Source of the DNA: Spirochaetota bacterium
GTDB taxonomy: Bacteria; Spirochaetota; UBA4802; JAGODF01
Direction: 5' to 3'
Length of the DNA: 64,000 bases
NCBI GenBank assembly: GCA_029974015.1
Contig: JARKUF010000040.1
Span: forward strand, 97,267 to 161,266
Part shown: piece by piece, positions 10,286 to 18,717 of the stretch
Layout: each line of letters opens with the position of its first letter
How positions within the stretch are numbered: position 1 is the stretch's first letter
Translations under genes and position numbers: made by a program
Notes under the pieces: generated by a model
What the model was told of the DNA's origin: nothing
The model's input: the letters and a program-made list of their open reading frames with translations, nothing else
Database searches by the model: none

Positions 10286-11015
10286 TAATTAGAAAATCGG
10301 CGTAGATGTTTTCGAAGCTGTAACCTTCTTCGTCTTTCTCTGAATACTCTTTTAAAATTTCTTCTATATTCCCGGCGGCCCCTTCATCGGAGCCTATTCG
10401 GCGCGCGTAATACCGCGCCTCCGAAGCCGCGTCGGCGAAGCGCGTCGTTCTCCGCTGGACAAGGAGCTTCGCTGTATGGGGAACGCCCAGCGAGCCAAGG
10501 GCCGATGTTACGCTTAGCGCGAAATCTTTCGCGCTTTTTTCAATATACAGCGAAGCTCCTTGGCCCACGCGCTTCTTAATGATTTCTGAAAGGGTGCGGC
10601 TTTCGGCGTCATAGCGCACCAGAAGGACGGTCTTTCCGGAGAACAATTTCATTTTCCCAAGGGCCGCGGGTATGTCTTTCATCCCGTATATGGAATGGGC
10701 GCAGAGGGCGCCGTCGTGGCGCCACCCGAGCCACTGCTCCCAGGAGACGGCGTGAACGCTGAGGCGCGGCGCGATATCTTCCCCGGTTTTTTCCCGCATT
10801 ATGCGGGCCATCTCACCCGACGGCTCCACCGCCGTGACGCGGTGGCCGAGCATGGCCAGGGGAAGGGCGAAAAGCCCGGTCCCGGCGCCGATGTCGATGA
10901 GGCGCTCAAGCCCCGTGAGTTCCCGGGCCGCGGCATCGAGAAGTTTCCCGGGGTAAGCCTCGGCAGTCATGCGGGCCTCGTATTCGCGGGCGAATTTCGG
11001 GTCGTTGAATCTCAT
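10278..11015 (-). CDS. Class I SAM-dependent methyltransferase
   Basis: A 245-residue protein with the SAM-binding motif I LIDIGAGTGLFALPL about 50 residues in, and the acidic post-I TAVEPSGEM. The rest has the alternating Rossmann pattern of a Methyltransf_11/25-type enzyme; the substrate is unknown. I place the start at the ATG at 11015 (MRFNDPKFAREYE), because the upstream in-frame ATG at 11054 would add a low-complexity tail close to the neighbouring stop. It lies downstream of the GGDEF gene on the same strand and may be co-transcribed with it. Function beyond SAM binding is not supported. Confidence 0.8.
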   Translation of the reverse strand: MRFNDPKFAREYEARMTAEAYPGKLLDAAARELTGLERLIDIGAGTGLFALPLAMLGHRVTAVEPSGEMARIMREKTGEDIAPRLSVHAVSWEQWLGWRHDGALCAHSIYGMKDIPAALGKMKLFSGKTVLLVRYDAESRTLSEIIKKRVGQGASLYIEKSAKDFALSVTSALGSLGVPHTAKLLVQRRTTRFADAASEARYYARRIGSDEGAAGNIEEILKEYSEKDEEGYSFENIYADFLITF

Positions 11016-11066
11016 GCTATTACTCTTTGTTACGGGTTTCCCGGGGGCCGGCATGGAGGGACTGGC

Positions 11067-11840
11067 TTATTTGCTTTTACAATAGAGTTCCCGGATTTCC
11101 CGGTACCTGGCTTCATTTCCGCTTTCATGGATGCAGTAGCGGTCCTTTCCAAGCTGCTTGGCCTCGTAGAGGGCGTCGTCGGCGCAGGCCTGCATCTGCT
11201 CGTAATCGCGGTCTATTCGCCTGTTGATTACCAGGCGGGCGTCGGACAGGTCATAGGCAATGTGGGAGACTCCGGCGCTCACGGTGACGGAGAGGCCCTC
11301 GTCCCCATGCCGGATGATGAGGCCGCGGACTGCTTTAAAAATTTTGTCCAGGTACATCCGGGCCCCAGGGATGTCCGTGGAGGGGAGAATCACGTCGAAT
11401 TCCTCTCCACCGAAGCGGATAACATAGTCCGTGGGGCGGGAGTTGCCCCTTATGATGTCGGCAATTTCCACCAGGACCCTGTCGCCAAGGTCGTGGCCGT
11501 ACCGGTTATTGAAAACCGAGAAGTCGTCGATGTCGAAACGGATGAAGGAGATGTGGTATAACTGGCATTCCAGTCCGTGGTAAATCCGCGACGCCGTCTT
11601 CACTATATTCGTGAGATAATCTTTCTTGAACTTTAGCAGGTTCGTCTTCTCATCGATATTGATTTTCTGTTCGAGGAGGCGGTACTTGTCGAACATGGAG
11701 AAGTACTCAAGCTCCGTCTGCCGGATGGCGTCGACAATTTCGTCGGTCACGGCGTCGTGGGCGAGGAGGTGCGTGAGGAGCCGGATGTTTCTGATTTGAA
11801 ACTCGCTCAGGTCTTTTTCGTTGTTTTCGCTCTCTGACAT
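11067..11840 (-). CDS. GGDEF diguanylate cyclase
   Basis: This 257-residue cytosolic protein has a helical N-terminus of about 80 residues and a complete GGDEF domain. The signature is GGEEF (residues about 143-147), which is catalytically competent. RPTD stands exactly five residues before it, matching the RxxD inhibitory site for product feedback. It should make cyclic di-GMP from two GTP. No sensory domain is recognisable in the N-terminus. The start is the ATG at 11840 (MSESENNEK); the reading frame upstream is not protein-like. It is the only c-di-GMP enzyme in the window, and its position next to the kinase cluster may mean shared signalling. Confidence 0.9.
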   Translation of the reverse strand: MSESENNEKDLSEFQIRNIRLLTHLLAHDAVTDEIVDAIRQTELEYFSMFDKYRLLEQKINIDEKTNLLKFKKDYLTNIVKTASRIYHGLECQLYHISFIRFDIDDFSVFNNRYGHDLGDRVLVEIADIIRGNSRPTDYVIRFGGEEFDVILPSTDIPGARMYLDKIFKAVRGLIIRHGDEGLSVTVSAGVSHIAYDLSDARLVINRRIDRDYEQMQACADDALYEAKQLGKDRYCIHESGNEARYREIRELYCKSK

Positions 11841-12012
11841 AATCCACCTGCGGAGGAAATTGTGCCGACGTCCGCATCGCCGGACTGTATTTCTTTGCGA
11901 AGCTTTTCGCGCAATGTGAAATTGGGCAGTAAGCCCCCTCAGGCGAGGGGGCATCTGTAAAGGCTTTCCTGAGTTATCGAAGATGTCAACCCTTTCTTAA
12001 GATGGCCGCGGA

Positions 12013-12249
12013 TTAAAATGTTTCGCCCGCCTTCCTTCCGCGCCTAAACACGGCAGTGCCGACTATTATCGAAACAACGCCCATCACCGTGAATATCGCC
12101 CCGGCCACATACCCTGCAGTTGTCCCCAGGGCGGCGATGATGAGTAAAAGCCCCAGTAGAAGGGAGGCGGTCCCGACCAGAGCAAGGACGGCGCCTGCGG
12201 CACAGCACAGCAGGCTTCCCACTGGTTTTTTATAAGCGGGCACTGGCAT
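12013..12249 (-). CDS. Small two-helix membrane protein
   Basis: The 78 residues hold two hydrophobic Gly/Ala-rich helices (about 12-37 and 43-67), a short loop and a basic C-terminal tail (FRRGRKAG), which predicts cytoplasmic ends. No family was recognised. The start overlaps the stop of the LeuA-type regulatory-domain gene by one base (TGATG), so the two are likely translated together. A link to that domain's function would be surprising and is unproven. Confidence 0.7.
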   Translation of the reverse strand: MPVPAYKKPVGSLLCCAAGAVLALVGTASLLLGLLLIIAALGTTAGYVAGAIFTVMGVVSIIVGTAVFRRGRKAGETF

Positions 12250-12749
12250 CAGGAGGCGCTGTCTTCCAGGGAAGTCCTGAGGATGGCGTATTCGAACCCG
12301 TCGATGAGGACCTTAAAGGAAGCGGCGTTGATGTTTTCAGAGAGAGAGTACACTTTCCAGACGCGCTCCCCATCCGTGAAGATGATGGTTACTTCCACTT
12401 CAGTGCTGGTGCCGCGCCGGGCGTCGAGTATATTGGCCCGGTAGTCCACGAGCTGGATTTTCTCAATTTCCGGAAAGAGGGGTATTAGGGCTTTTTTCAA
12501 GACTTTGGCAAGGGCGTCCACGGGGCCGTTTCCCGTCGAGGCCTCGTGGATGAAGCGGCCGTTTGCTTCAATCTGCACCGTAGCTTCCGGGTCAACTCCA
12601 TTGTCTATGAGCCGGTACATCCCCACAATCTTGAAGGGCGCCGCATAGGTATTGAGGGACCGGGCAATCGAAAGATGCCCGCTGGCATCGATTATTTCGA
12701 AATTAAGCATGTGTTTTCGGTTTATGCGCTCAGCGTCGTAATGGGGCAC
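12249..12749 (-). CDS. Free-standing LeuA/CimA allosteric (LeuA_dimer) domain
   Basis: The protein (166 residues) matches the C-terminal regulatory domain of 2-isopropylmalate and, more closely, citramalate synthases. Recognisable landmarks are the TGNGPVDALAKVLKKAL helix, QLVDYRANILDARRGT and the closing pattern SLSENINAASFKVLIDGFEY. In those enzymes this domain binds leucine or isoleucine and gives feedback inhibition. Here no catalytic TIM barrel precedes it: the preceding 500 bases are repeats. The start is a GTG at 12749 with GGAAGG at the right distance; an internal ATG at 12710 has no ribosome site. It may regulate a synthase encoded elsewhere, or be an orphan sensor of branched-chain amino acids. 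Confidence 0.75.
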   Translation of the reverse strand: MPHYDAERINRKHMLNFEIIDASGHLSIARSLNTYAAPFKIVGMYRLIDNGVDPEATVQIEANGRFIHEASTGNGPVDALAKVLKKALIPLFPEIEKIQLVDYRANILDARRGTSTEVEVTIIFTDGERVWKVYSLSENINAASFKVLIDGFEYAILRTSLEDSAS

Positions 12750-12798
12750 AATAAGCCTTCCAGCCCCGCGATGAATACCATTTTTTTAAGCAATCCCT

Positions 12799-12875
12799 TA
12801 AGGCAACCTCTAATAATTTGGTTTTCCCGCCCGCCTTCGGCGGGCGGGAAAACATGATTTTTAAAGCTTGCCTTA
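12799..12875. repeat. Dispersed palindromic element, copy 1
   Basis: The outer ends TAAGGCAA and TTGCCTTA are inverted. Inside is a perfect 15-base inverted repeat, GTTTTCCCGCCCGCC (12821-12835) and its complement (12839-12853), around the loop TTC. The AAGGCAACCTCTAATA lead is shared with copies at 43774 and 58074. Confidence 0.8.
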
Positions 12876-12949
12876 TGATAGTGGCATTAGTAATTGAGTT
12901 GTCAAGGAATTATCAAGGAATTATCAAGCTGTTGTGTGATGCCGTGAAG

Positions 12950-13123
12950 AGATGTGAATTAAAAACCGGGTTAGCATCCTGTCGCGAGGAGCGCAGCGAC
13001 GTGGCGATCTCAGCGGGTAACAGTATTTTCATGTGGCTCATTGTATAAAGAGATTGCCACGCCCCGAAACGACCGGGGCTCGCAATGACAGTGCTTAAGC
13101 CCGAAATTTAATTCACTCTCCCG
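12950..13123. repeat. CGTCATTGCGAG-type dispersed element, copy 1
   Basis: Begins AGATGTGAATTAAAA and ends CTTAAGCCCGAAATTTAATT followed by CTCCCGT. Two inverted half-sites (GTCGCGAGGAGCGCAGCGAC and, on the other strand, CACTGTCATTGCGAGCCCC) flank a variable core. It is about 80-90% alike to the copy at 43958-44129 outside that core. Confidence 0.85.
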
Positions 13124-13219
13124 TGAAGCAGATTGTACGGGTATGAAGACGGCCGGATTGGGGCTTTCTTTTTTTAATTGATTTTTAACCGTCGCTGGTG
13201 CATGTAGGTGTGAGCGTCA

Positions 13220-13258
13220 GGGGCCGGGAACGGCCCCGGGCGCCCGGACATTGTCCGG
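13220..13258. other. Two adjacent GC hairpins before the GlgD-like gene
   Basis: GGGGCCG/CGGCCCC (13220-13226, 13231-13237) and CCGGAC/GTCCGG (13244-13249, 13253-13258) lie about 50 bases before the likely start. They could structure the leader; no regulator can be named. Confidence 0.4.
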
Positions 13259-13304
13259 ACCCTATCCGGCCGCGCAGGGCCCGGAGGAGCACCAGCCGAA
13301 CACC

Positions 13305-14465
13305 ATGGACGATGTAACCATCATATCATACCCGGGGGAGCGCAATGACGGCCTCTTGTCCCTCACCGGCGACAGGTCGAGATACCTTCTTCCCTTCGGA
13401 GGCCGTTTCCGGGTGGTCGATTTTACGGTCCGCAATTCCCTTGCGGCCGGGGCGCGGCGCACTGTCATTTTCAGCAATATCCAGGACGACCTGGACGAAT
13501 ACGTCCACAACTACGGGGACTTCAAAAGCGAGAAATTTCCCCGCATCAAGGTGGTGGCCAGCGAGGCCCAGGACATACAGATGTGTTACAAGCTGGTCCT
13601 GGACAGCAACACGGCGCTCTACATCATCTACAATGGCGACAACCCTTCCCTTATCGACTTCGCCGGCATCGTAAAGAGGTTTCGTAAAACCCGGAAACAT
13701 TCCCTGCTGTATAAAATGCACTTCGGCGGCCGCGCCTCCCTGGCGAATACTATCCTCGTCACCAACCAGAAAGCGCTTCTTTCCGTTATCAACCGCGCCA
13801 TCGAAGAAAACCGGAGCGCTCCCAATGTCTTTGAAATGATCGTCAATATAATGGTGAACAAAGGTATAGAGACTTCCACATGTCATGTCCACTGCTGGCC
13901 CATACGAAGTATCCCGGAGTATTACGGGTACCATATAGATATTCTAAAAGGCAATGACCTGTTCGATCTCCTCTACCGGAAATCGGCGCTTTCGGGGCAT
14001 ATTAATACAAATGGTTACGCGAAGCTCGGAACGAACGCGAAGATTAAACAATCCCTCGTTTCCGACGGCTGTGACATCAACGGCACTGTCCTCTCATCCA
14101 TCGTGTACCCCGGCGCTGTTGTGGGTGAGGGGGCCTTTGTTAAGGAATGCGTCCTCCTGCCCCATGCGACCATAGGCCCCCGGAGCAGGCTCTACCGCAC
14201 CGTTATGGACGAGAAGACCGTTTCCGGGGAAGGGCAGGTGGAATGGAACGTGGGCGAACGCTGTCTTATAGGCTCCGAGGCGGAGGGCATTAAAAACAAC
14301 GACTTTCCCCGTTCCATACACAGCGGCATCACCCTTCTTGGAAAAAACTGCAGTATCCCCCACGGGGCCCGTGTGGGAGGCGCCTGCTATGTTGCCCCGG
14401 GCCTGGGGCAGGAGTTTTTTATCAAAAGTAAATCGCTCTACGACGGCATGTCCATCACCCGATGA
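13305..14465 (+). CDS. GlgD-like (non-catalytic) glucose-1-phosphate adenylyltransferase family protein
   Basis: A 386-residue protein of the ADP-glucose pyrophosphorylase family. LPFGGRFRVVDFTVRN matches the conserved PFGGxYRxIDFxLSN segment. The C-terminal half has the hexapeptide left-handed helix pattern (SSIVYPGAVVGEGAFVKECVLLP and onward). The nucleotide loop GGxGxRL and the RxKP motif of GlgC are missing (here PGERNDGLLSL and RSRYLLPF), as in GlgD regulatory subunits. The start is placed at the ATG at 13305 (MDDVTIISYPGERNDG). A TTG at 13251 would add a leader without similarity. The stop overlaps the next gene (ATGA). No other glycogen gene is present, so its partner lies elsewhere. 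Confidence 0.75.
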   Translation: MDDVTIISYPGERNDGLLSLTGDRSRYLLPFGGRFRVVDFTVRNSLAAGARRTVIFSNIQDDLDEYVHNYGDFKSEKFPRIKVVASEAQDIQMCYKLVLDSNTALYIIYNGDNPSLIDFAGIVKRFRKTRKHSLLYKMHFGGRASLANTILVTNQKALLSVINRAIEENRSAPNVFEMIVNIMVNKGIETSTCHVHCWPIRSIPEYYGYHIDILKGNDLFDLLYRKSALSGHINTNGYAKLGTNAKIKQSLVSDGCDINGTVLSSIVYPGAVVGEGAFVKECVLLPHATIGPRSRLYRTVMDEKTVSGEGQVEWNVGERCLIGSEAEGIKNNDFPRSIHSGITLLGKNCSIPHGARVGGACYVAPGLGQEFFIKSKSLYDGMSITR

Positions 14466-16126
14466 AAACGCGTTTCCTTATCGCTTTCCTTGTTTTTTGT
14501 ACCGCCTCCGCCGGGGCGGAAATCGCTGTTGTCCCCTATAAAATTGACGCGCCCTCGGCGGAATTTCCTGCCGCTCTTGGCGCCGAGTACGCGCGCCTCA
14601 TGGCCGTGGCGGCAGCCGTGTCCCGCGGCATCGATGTACACAATCCAAAGGACCTTGAGGCCGACCTCGTTAGGAACAAACTCGACCCGGCGGGGACCAT
14701 CACTCCGGCGGAGCTCGACTCCCTCGGGAGGAGCCGCCTTTTGGACGCCTTCTTAGTCGGCACGCTCTACGCAGCGAAGGGGCATTATATTTCCGAAAGC
14801 GTCCTTTACTCGGTGAAGGACGGGAAGGTCGTTGCCCGGACGAGGGCAAAGGCGCGCACGCTGGTGGGCCTCGCAGAAGCCGAGATAGCCCGCGTCTTTC
14901 CCGGCGATGCCGGGCCGCGAAGGGCCTCCGGGCCCGGGAAGATGGACCTGGCCTTCGTCATCGATACCTCGTATAATGTGAAGCGGGACCGTGCCTCCCT
15001 GCATCGGGGAATAAAGGCCCTTGCCCGGGAGGTTTCGGACGACTGGGGCGGGGAGGCCAGGGTGAGCATCGTCCCCTTCCCCTCCGGGCCCGGCCTGGAG
15101 CGCTCCGCCCTTTCCATAAAAAGCGCCCTTGAGCTTTCAAAGGCCCTGGACGCCCTCGTCCCCGGAGGCGGAAATGACGCTAAATCCATCGAAAAGGCCC
15201 TCTCCGACGCAGTTAACAATGTGCCCTGGCGGAGCGGCGCGACGAAGCTCATGGTGATTGTCGCGGCGACGCCCTTTCCCCGTAGCACGCGCTTCCAGCA
15301 CTATGCCCATTTCGCGAAGCGGAAGGGGATAATGGTATGCACTGTAGCCCTCGGGGACGTTACCGGCGAGGGGAGGGATTATCTCGCGGAGCTTTCCAGA
15401 GTGGGCGGGGGTTTCCATGCCGACGCGGCGTATCACCGTAAGGTCTTCGACGCGAGGGGGTCCGGGACGGACCTGTATCTTGAAGCAGGGAGGCTCTTCA
15501 CCTCCACGGCGTACGACAGGCGCTGGAGGGACGGGCTTTTCCGGCCGGAGCGCCGCGGCTCCCTCAGAGCGAAGGGCCGCGAATTTCTGAAAGAGGTGTT
15601 CTTCGACGAGAAGAAATACCCCATCGGGCCGGGCTCCATGGAGAAGGTCTTCGCCGCGGTTTCCTCGAAGGAGATAATCAACACTGGCGGGCTCGAGTGC
15701 AATGCCGCGGACCTTTTGGGGTCCTTCCCGGAAAAATATTTTTCCATGCCGGGGCGTGGGGCGGCCCGCACCATCGGGCGGGCCCTGGTGTATCAGGGCC
15801 GGACATCCATTTGGATTGACATCATCGACGGAAACGACCTCGCGTTTTTCCGTGAGAAGGCGAAGGACGGGACGGTGTTTCCCCTGGGGGTGTCCGTTCA
15901 GAGAAAAAAGGACCTGCCCTATGGCTTCAGGTTCAACCCCCAGAGTTACGTTAGAAACCTTTCCGCCGATTACATCCCCGCCCTTTTAAAGGTGGACCTG
16001 GAGACCCTCATAAAAAAATCCTCGTATTACGCGAACAACGGCCTATTCACTCCGCCTGTGTGGTTTCTGGACCTCAAGGTGGAGCGCGTGAAGTTCAAAA
16101 AAGAAGATAGGGACGTGCGGGATTAA
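14462..16126 (+). CDS. Secreted von Willebrand factor A domain protein
   Basis: The 554 residues open with a clear signal peptide (FLIAFLVFCTASAGA, cleavage near residue 19). An N-terminal ~130-residue domain resembles periplasmic lipoprotein-assembly-like folds. The vWA domain starts at about residue 158 (MDLAFVIDTSYN). The MIDAS motif is DTSYN rather than DxSxS, so metal binding may be altered. LMVIVAATPFP and TVALGDVTGEG supply later vWA strands. The C-terminal 200 residues are not recognised. It is translationally coupled to the GlgD-like gene by an ATGA overlap, an odd pairing of a periplasmic and a cytosolic protein. Function is unknown; protein-protein contact is likely. Confidence 0.75.
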   Translation: MKTRFLIAFLVFCTASAGAEIAVVPYKIDAPSAEFPAALGAEYARLMAVAAAVSRGIDVHNPKDLEADLVRNKLDPAGTITPAELDSLGRSRLLDAFLVGTLYAAKGHYISESVLYSVKDGKVVARTRAKARTLVGLAEAEIARVFPGDAGPRRASGPGKMDLAFVIDTSYNVKRDRASLHRGIKALAREVSDDWGGEARVSIVPFPSGPGLERSALSIKSALELSKALDALVPGGGNDAKSIEKALSDAVNNVPWRSGATKLMVIVAATPFPRSTRFQHYAHFAKRKGIMVCTVALGDVTGEGRDYLAELSRVGGGFHADAAYHRKVFDARGSGTDLYLEAGRLFTSTAYDRRWRDGLFRPERRGSLRAKGREFLKEVFFDEKKYPIGPGSMEKVFAAVSSKEIINTGGLECNAADLLGSFPEKYFSMPGRGAARTIGRALVYQGRTSIWIDIIDGNDLAFFREKAKDGTVFPLGVSVQRKKDLPYGFRFNPQSYVRNLSADYIPALLKVDLETLIKKSSYYANNGLFTPPVWFLDLKVERVKFKKEDRDVRD

Positions 16127-16168
16127 GGGCCATCGCTTCGCCGCATGCAGTGCCGTCCGAAATATGGG

Positions 16169-16190
16169 AAAGCCCATGCCCGTGGGTTTT
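16169..16190 (+). terminator. Terminator after the vWA gene
   Basis: AAAGCCCA and TGGGTTTT (16169-16176, 16183-16190) pair around TGCCCG with one G-U pair and run into a T tract. It overlaps the end of convergent iorB. Confidence 0.45.
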
Positions 16191-16801
16191 TACAGCGGTG
16201 GGGCCTTTCCCGCGGCCTCAATTCCGAGCTCGAAGGCCTTCCGGTTGGCCTCGAAATCGGGAAAGCGGTCCCGTATCACACCCAGGAGGGAATCCCGGGA
16301 GACAGGCATATTGCCAAGCGCGAAGGCCATGCCGAGGGAGATTGTGTTCACCTGGCGGAGCGACCCGAAATGGTTGAGGGACATCTCGTCGATATTGAAC
16401 GCATAGAGATGGGGCGTAAACTCCTGGAGGCGCGCGTAGATTGTTTCCCGGGAGGGATACTCGTACTGGCCGATGCGGACGTGGACCGGGGCCAGGGGGA
16501 AATCGTTCACCACGACGACGGAGCCCTCGTTAAGATACAGGGCCTGGCGAAGGGCTTCCAGGGGCTCCATGGCTATCATCATCCGGGCCCCGGCGGCGGG
16601 AATCAGGCCCGATACGGACTCACCCCTGCCTTCGAAGTAGCGGACGTTGGACGTAACGACCCCTTCGCGCTGGGCGCCGCCGCGCCGCTCGGCGCCGGCG
16701 ACACCCAGCCCGTCGCGGATGGCGGCCAGCTTGAGGACGGTCCCGAGGGAGATGGCGCCCTGGCCCCCAATGCCGCAGATGAGGATATCGTACCGCGTCA
16801 T
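16190..16801 (-). CDS. iorB: Indolepyruvate:ferredoxin oxidoreductase, beta subunit
   Basis: A 203-residue gamma-type 2-oxoacid oxidoreductase subunit. The N-terminal ILICGIGGQGAISLGTVL is the typical nucleotide-like loop of the POR-gamma/IorB family, followed by GAERRGGAQREGVV and SNVRYFEG. With IorA it oxidises aryl pyruvates (indolepyruvate, phenylpyruvate) to aryl-acetyl-CoA, reducing ferredoxin. It is the last gene of the metV-metF-like-iorA-iorB run and overlaps iorA by four bases (ATGA). Length is normal for the family. Confidence 0.92.
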   Translation of the reverse strand: MTRYDILICGIGGQGAISLGTVLKLAAIRDGLGVAGAERRGGAQREGVVTSNVRYFEGRGESVSGLIPAAGARMMIAMEPLEALRQALYLNEGSVVVVNDFPLAPVHVRIGQYEYPSRETIYARLQEFTPHLYAFNIDEMSLNHFGSLRQVNTISLGMAFALGNMPVSRDSLLGVIRDRFPDFEANRKAFELGIEAAGKAPPL

Positions 16802-18717
16802 GAAGCCTTCTCCTTCTTGCCGCCGCGCTTAATTTCCACGCGGGAGATGGCGGAGTTGGGGCAGAGGTCCCGGCACGCGCCGCAGTTGAGGCACGACGCC
16901 TCCTCGATGTAGTAGTAATGCGCGCCGCCCTTCTCGCCGCGGCGGATGGCAGGGCATCCGAAGTGGACATAGCATTCGTCGCATTTCTGGCATATCCCGG
17001 GCTCTATCTGATAGTACACCTCGTAGCCGGGCTTCTCGTACCGCAGGCGCCGTCCGTACTGGAGGGCGCACTCCGCTTCGGCGATTATCACCCTCACTCC
17101 TTCTTTCTGCCTGAGGGCCTCCTTAATGGCCGCCGTGGCGGCCTTGATGTTGAAGGGGTCCACGGTGCGCACGTACTTTATGCCAATCGACTTCAGCAGC
17201 CCCTTGATGTCCACGGGGTTAAGCTTTCTGCCGTCCACATCGGTTTCCGTCGTTGGGCTCGGCTGGTGCCCCGTCATGGCCACCCATTTATTGTCCAGCA
17301 CCATCAGGACCATGCTGGCCCCCTGCTGGATGGCATTGATGAGGCCCGGGACGCCCGAGTGAAAGAAGGTGGAATCGCCCACATAGGCTATCATGTCCCC
17401 TTCTTTCATCACCTGCCTTATTCCCTGGCCGATGCCCACGCCGCAGTTCATGCAGGTGACCCAATCGAAGGCGCTGAAGGGCGGCAGGCAGGAGAGGGTG
17501 TAACAGCCGATGTCCCCGGCGAAGACCGCATTTCGGCCGGTGGCCTTCACTACGGAGTAGAGAGTCGCCCTATGTGGACAGCCGATGCAGAAGGAGCCCT
17601 GGCGGGGAGGAATGTCCGCCGTGTGTTTCGCCGCCAGTTCGATGGAACGCGACATCGCCTTCGGGAGCGGCTTTTTGAGGCGCTCTGCGAGGAGGCGGAC
17701 GATGAGGTCCACGTCGAGCTCGCCGAAGGGCGGGAAGATGCTCTTCCCTTCGATGGGGACCGTTACGCCGGCGCCGTAGAGGGCCGATTTTATCTGAAAC
17801 TCGAGAAAGCCCTCGAGGTCTTCCACGATGATGATGCGTTCAAGCCCCTTTGCGAAAGCGGCAATTTCCCCGGTGTTGAGAGGATAGGTCATCCCAAGCT
17901 TCATCACCGGCGCGTCGGTAATTCCGAGAATGGCCAGGGCTTCCATCAGGTAAAGAAAATTCACGCTTGAGGAGATGAAGCCTAAAGGCCCTGTGCCGGG
18001 TATCACCCTGTTGAGCCCGTGAGACGGCGCCCCGGCGGCGAGGCGCGCCGCATTTTCCATGGCGCGCCTGTGGTTGGCCACGGACCCCGCGAAGAGGTTG
18101 ATGTATCGCGAGGGGTCCTTCTCGAATCTCCCGGCAGAGGGAAATTCGGCGGGAAGGGGCCCGAGGCTGAGGGAGCCGATATTGTGGCAGAGCTTTGAAG
18201 GGGCGTTCAGCACAACCGGGAGGTCGTATCTTTCCGAAAGTCCAAAGGCAAGCTTCGTGAAGTCCTTCGCCTCCTGGATGTCCGCGGGCTCCAGGAGCGG
18301 CAGATGGGTGTGCAGGGAGTACCAGCGGTCGTCCTGCTCCGAGGTGGAGCTCGTTGCTCCGGGGTCCGATCCTATCACCACCACGAAGCCGGCGTTCACT
18401 CCGGTGTAGGCGGCGAAATGGAGCACCTCGGCGGCGACGTTCATCCCCACATGCTTCATGGCCGTCATGGAACGCACTCCGGCCCAGCTTGCCCCCTGGG
18501 CGCCGTGGGCCGCCACATGTTCGTTGACGCTGAACTCAGCGTGGATATGGGGGAATTCCTCTTTCAGGGAGACGTATCCTTCGCCGATTTCCGAGGCAGG
18601 CGTGCCGGGGTAGGTGCTGAAATACCCCAGGCCCGCCTCAAGGCCTCCGCGCACCACCGCGTCGTTTCCCATGGCTAAGATGGTGCGTCCAGGTTCGTTC
18701 AGGGCAAGCTCCTTCAT
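16798..18717 (-). CDS. iorA: Indolepyruvate:ferredoxin oxidoreductase, alpha subunit
   Basis: A 639-residue enzyme with the whole IorA layout. The pyrimidine-binding domain is N-terminal (YPGTPASEIGE, then GASWAGVRSMTAMKHVG). The thiamine-diphosphate domain is central: GCPHRATLYSVV, then AYVGDSTFFHSGVPGLINAI ending at VLDNKWVAMTGHQPSP. Two 4Fe-4S clusters sit at the C-terminus (CQKCDECYVHFGC and CLNCGACRDLCPNSAI). It should oxidise amino-acid-derived aryl pyruvates, feeding ferredoxin in an anaerobe. It overlaps the MetF-like gene and iorB by four bases on either side, so one transcript carries all four genes. Confidence 0.95.
   Translation of the reverse strand: MKELALNEPGRTILAMGNDAVVRGGLEAGLGYFSTYPGTPASEIGEGYVSLKEEFPHIHAEFSVNEHVAAHGAQGASWAGVRSMTAMKHVGMNVAAEVLHFAAYTGVNAGFVVVIGSDPGATSSTSEQDDRWYSLHTHLPLLEPADIQEAKDFTKLAFGLSERYDLPVVLNAPSKLCHNIGSLSLGPLPAEFPSAGRFEKDPSRYINLFAGSVANHRRAMENAARLAAGAPSHGLNRVIPGTGPLGFISSSVNFLYLMEALAILGITDAPVMKLGMTYPLNTGEIAAFAKGLERIIIVEDLEGFLEFQIKSALYGAGVTVPIEGKSIFPPFGELDVDLIVRLLAERLKKPLPKAMSRSIELAAKHTADIPPRQGSFCIGCPHRATLYSVVKATGRNAVFAGDIGCYTLSCLPPFSAFDWVTCMNCGVGIGQGIRQVMKEGDMIAYVGDSTFFHSGVPGLINAIQQGASMVLMVLDNKWVAMTGHQPSPTTETDVDGRKLNPVDIKGLLKSIGIKYVRTVDPFNIKAATAAIKEALRQKEGVRVIIAEAECALQYGRRLRYEKPGYEVYYQIEPGICQKCDECYVHFGCPAIRRGEKGGAHYYYIEEASCLNCGACRDLCPNSAISRVEIKRGGKKEKAS

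Larger units (their letters stand above)
12750..13304. other. Gene-free repeat region
   Basis: 555 bases with no credible gene. It holds one hairpin element (12799-12875), one CGTCATTGCGAG-type element (12950-13123) and GC-rich inverted repeats just before the GlgD-like gene (13220-13258). Stretches between are A/T-rich and contain direct repeats (AAGGAATTATC twice near 12903-12925). Confidence 0.7.

Noticed and set aside
13251..13304. TTG start for the GlgD-like gene
   Set aside because: It lies in a GC hairpin, has no ribosome site and adds residues without similarity.
16918..17970. 350-residue open frame opposite iorA
   Set aside because: Pure shadow of GC-rich third positions in iorA; no motif.
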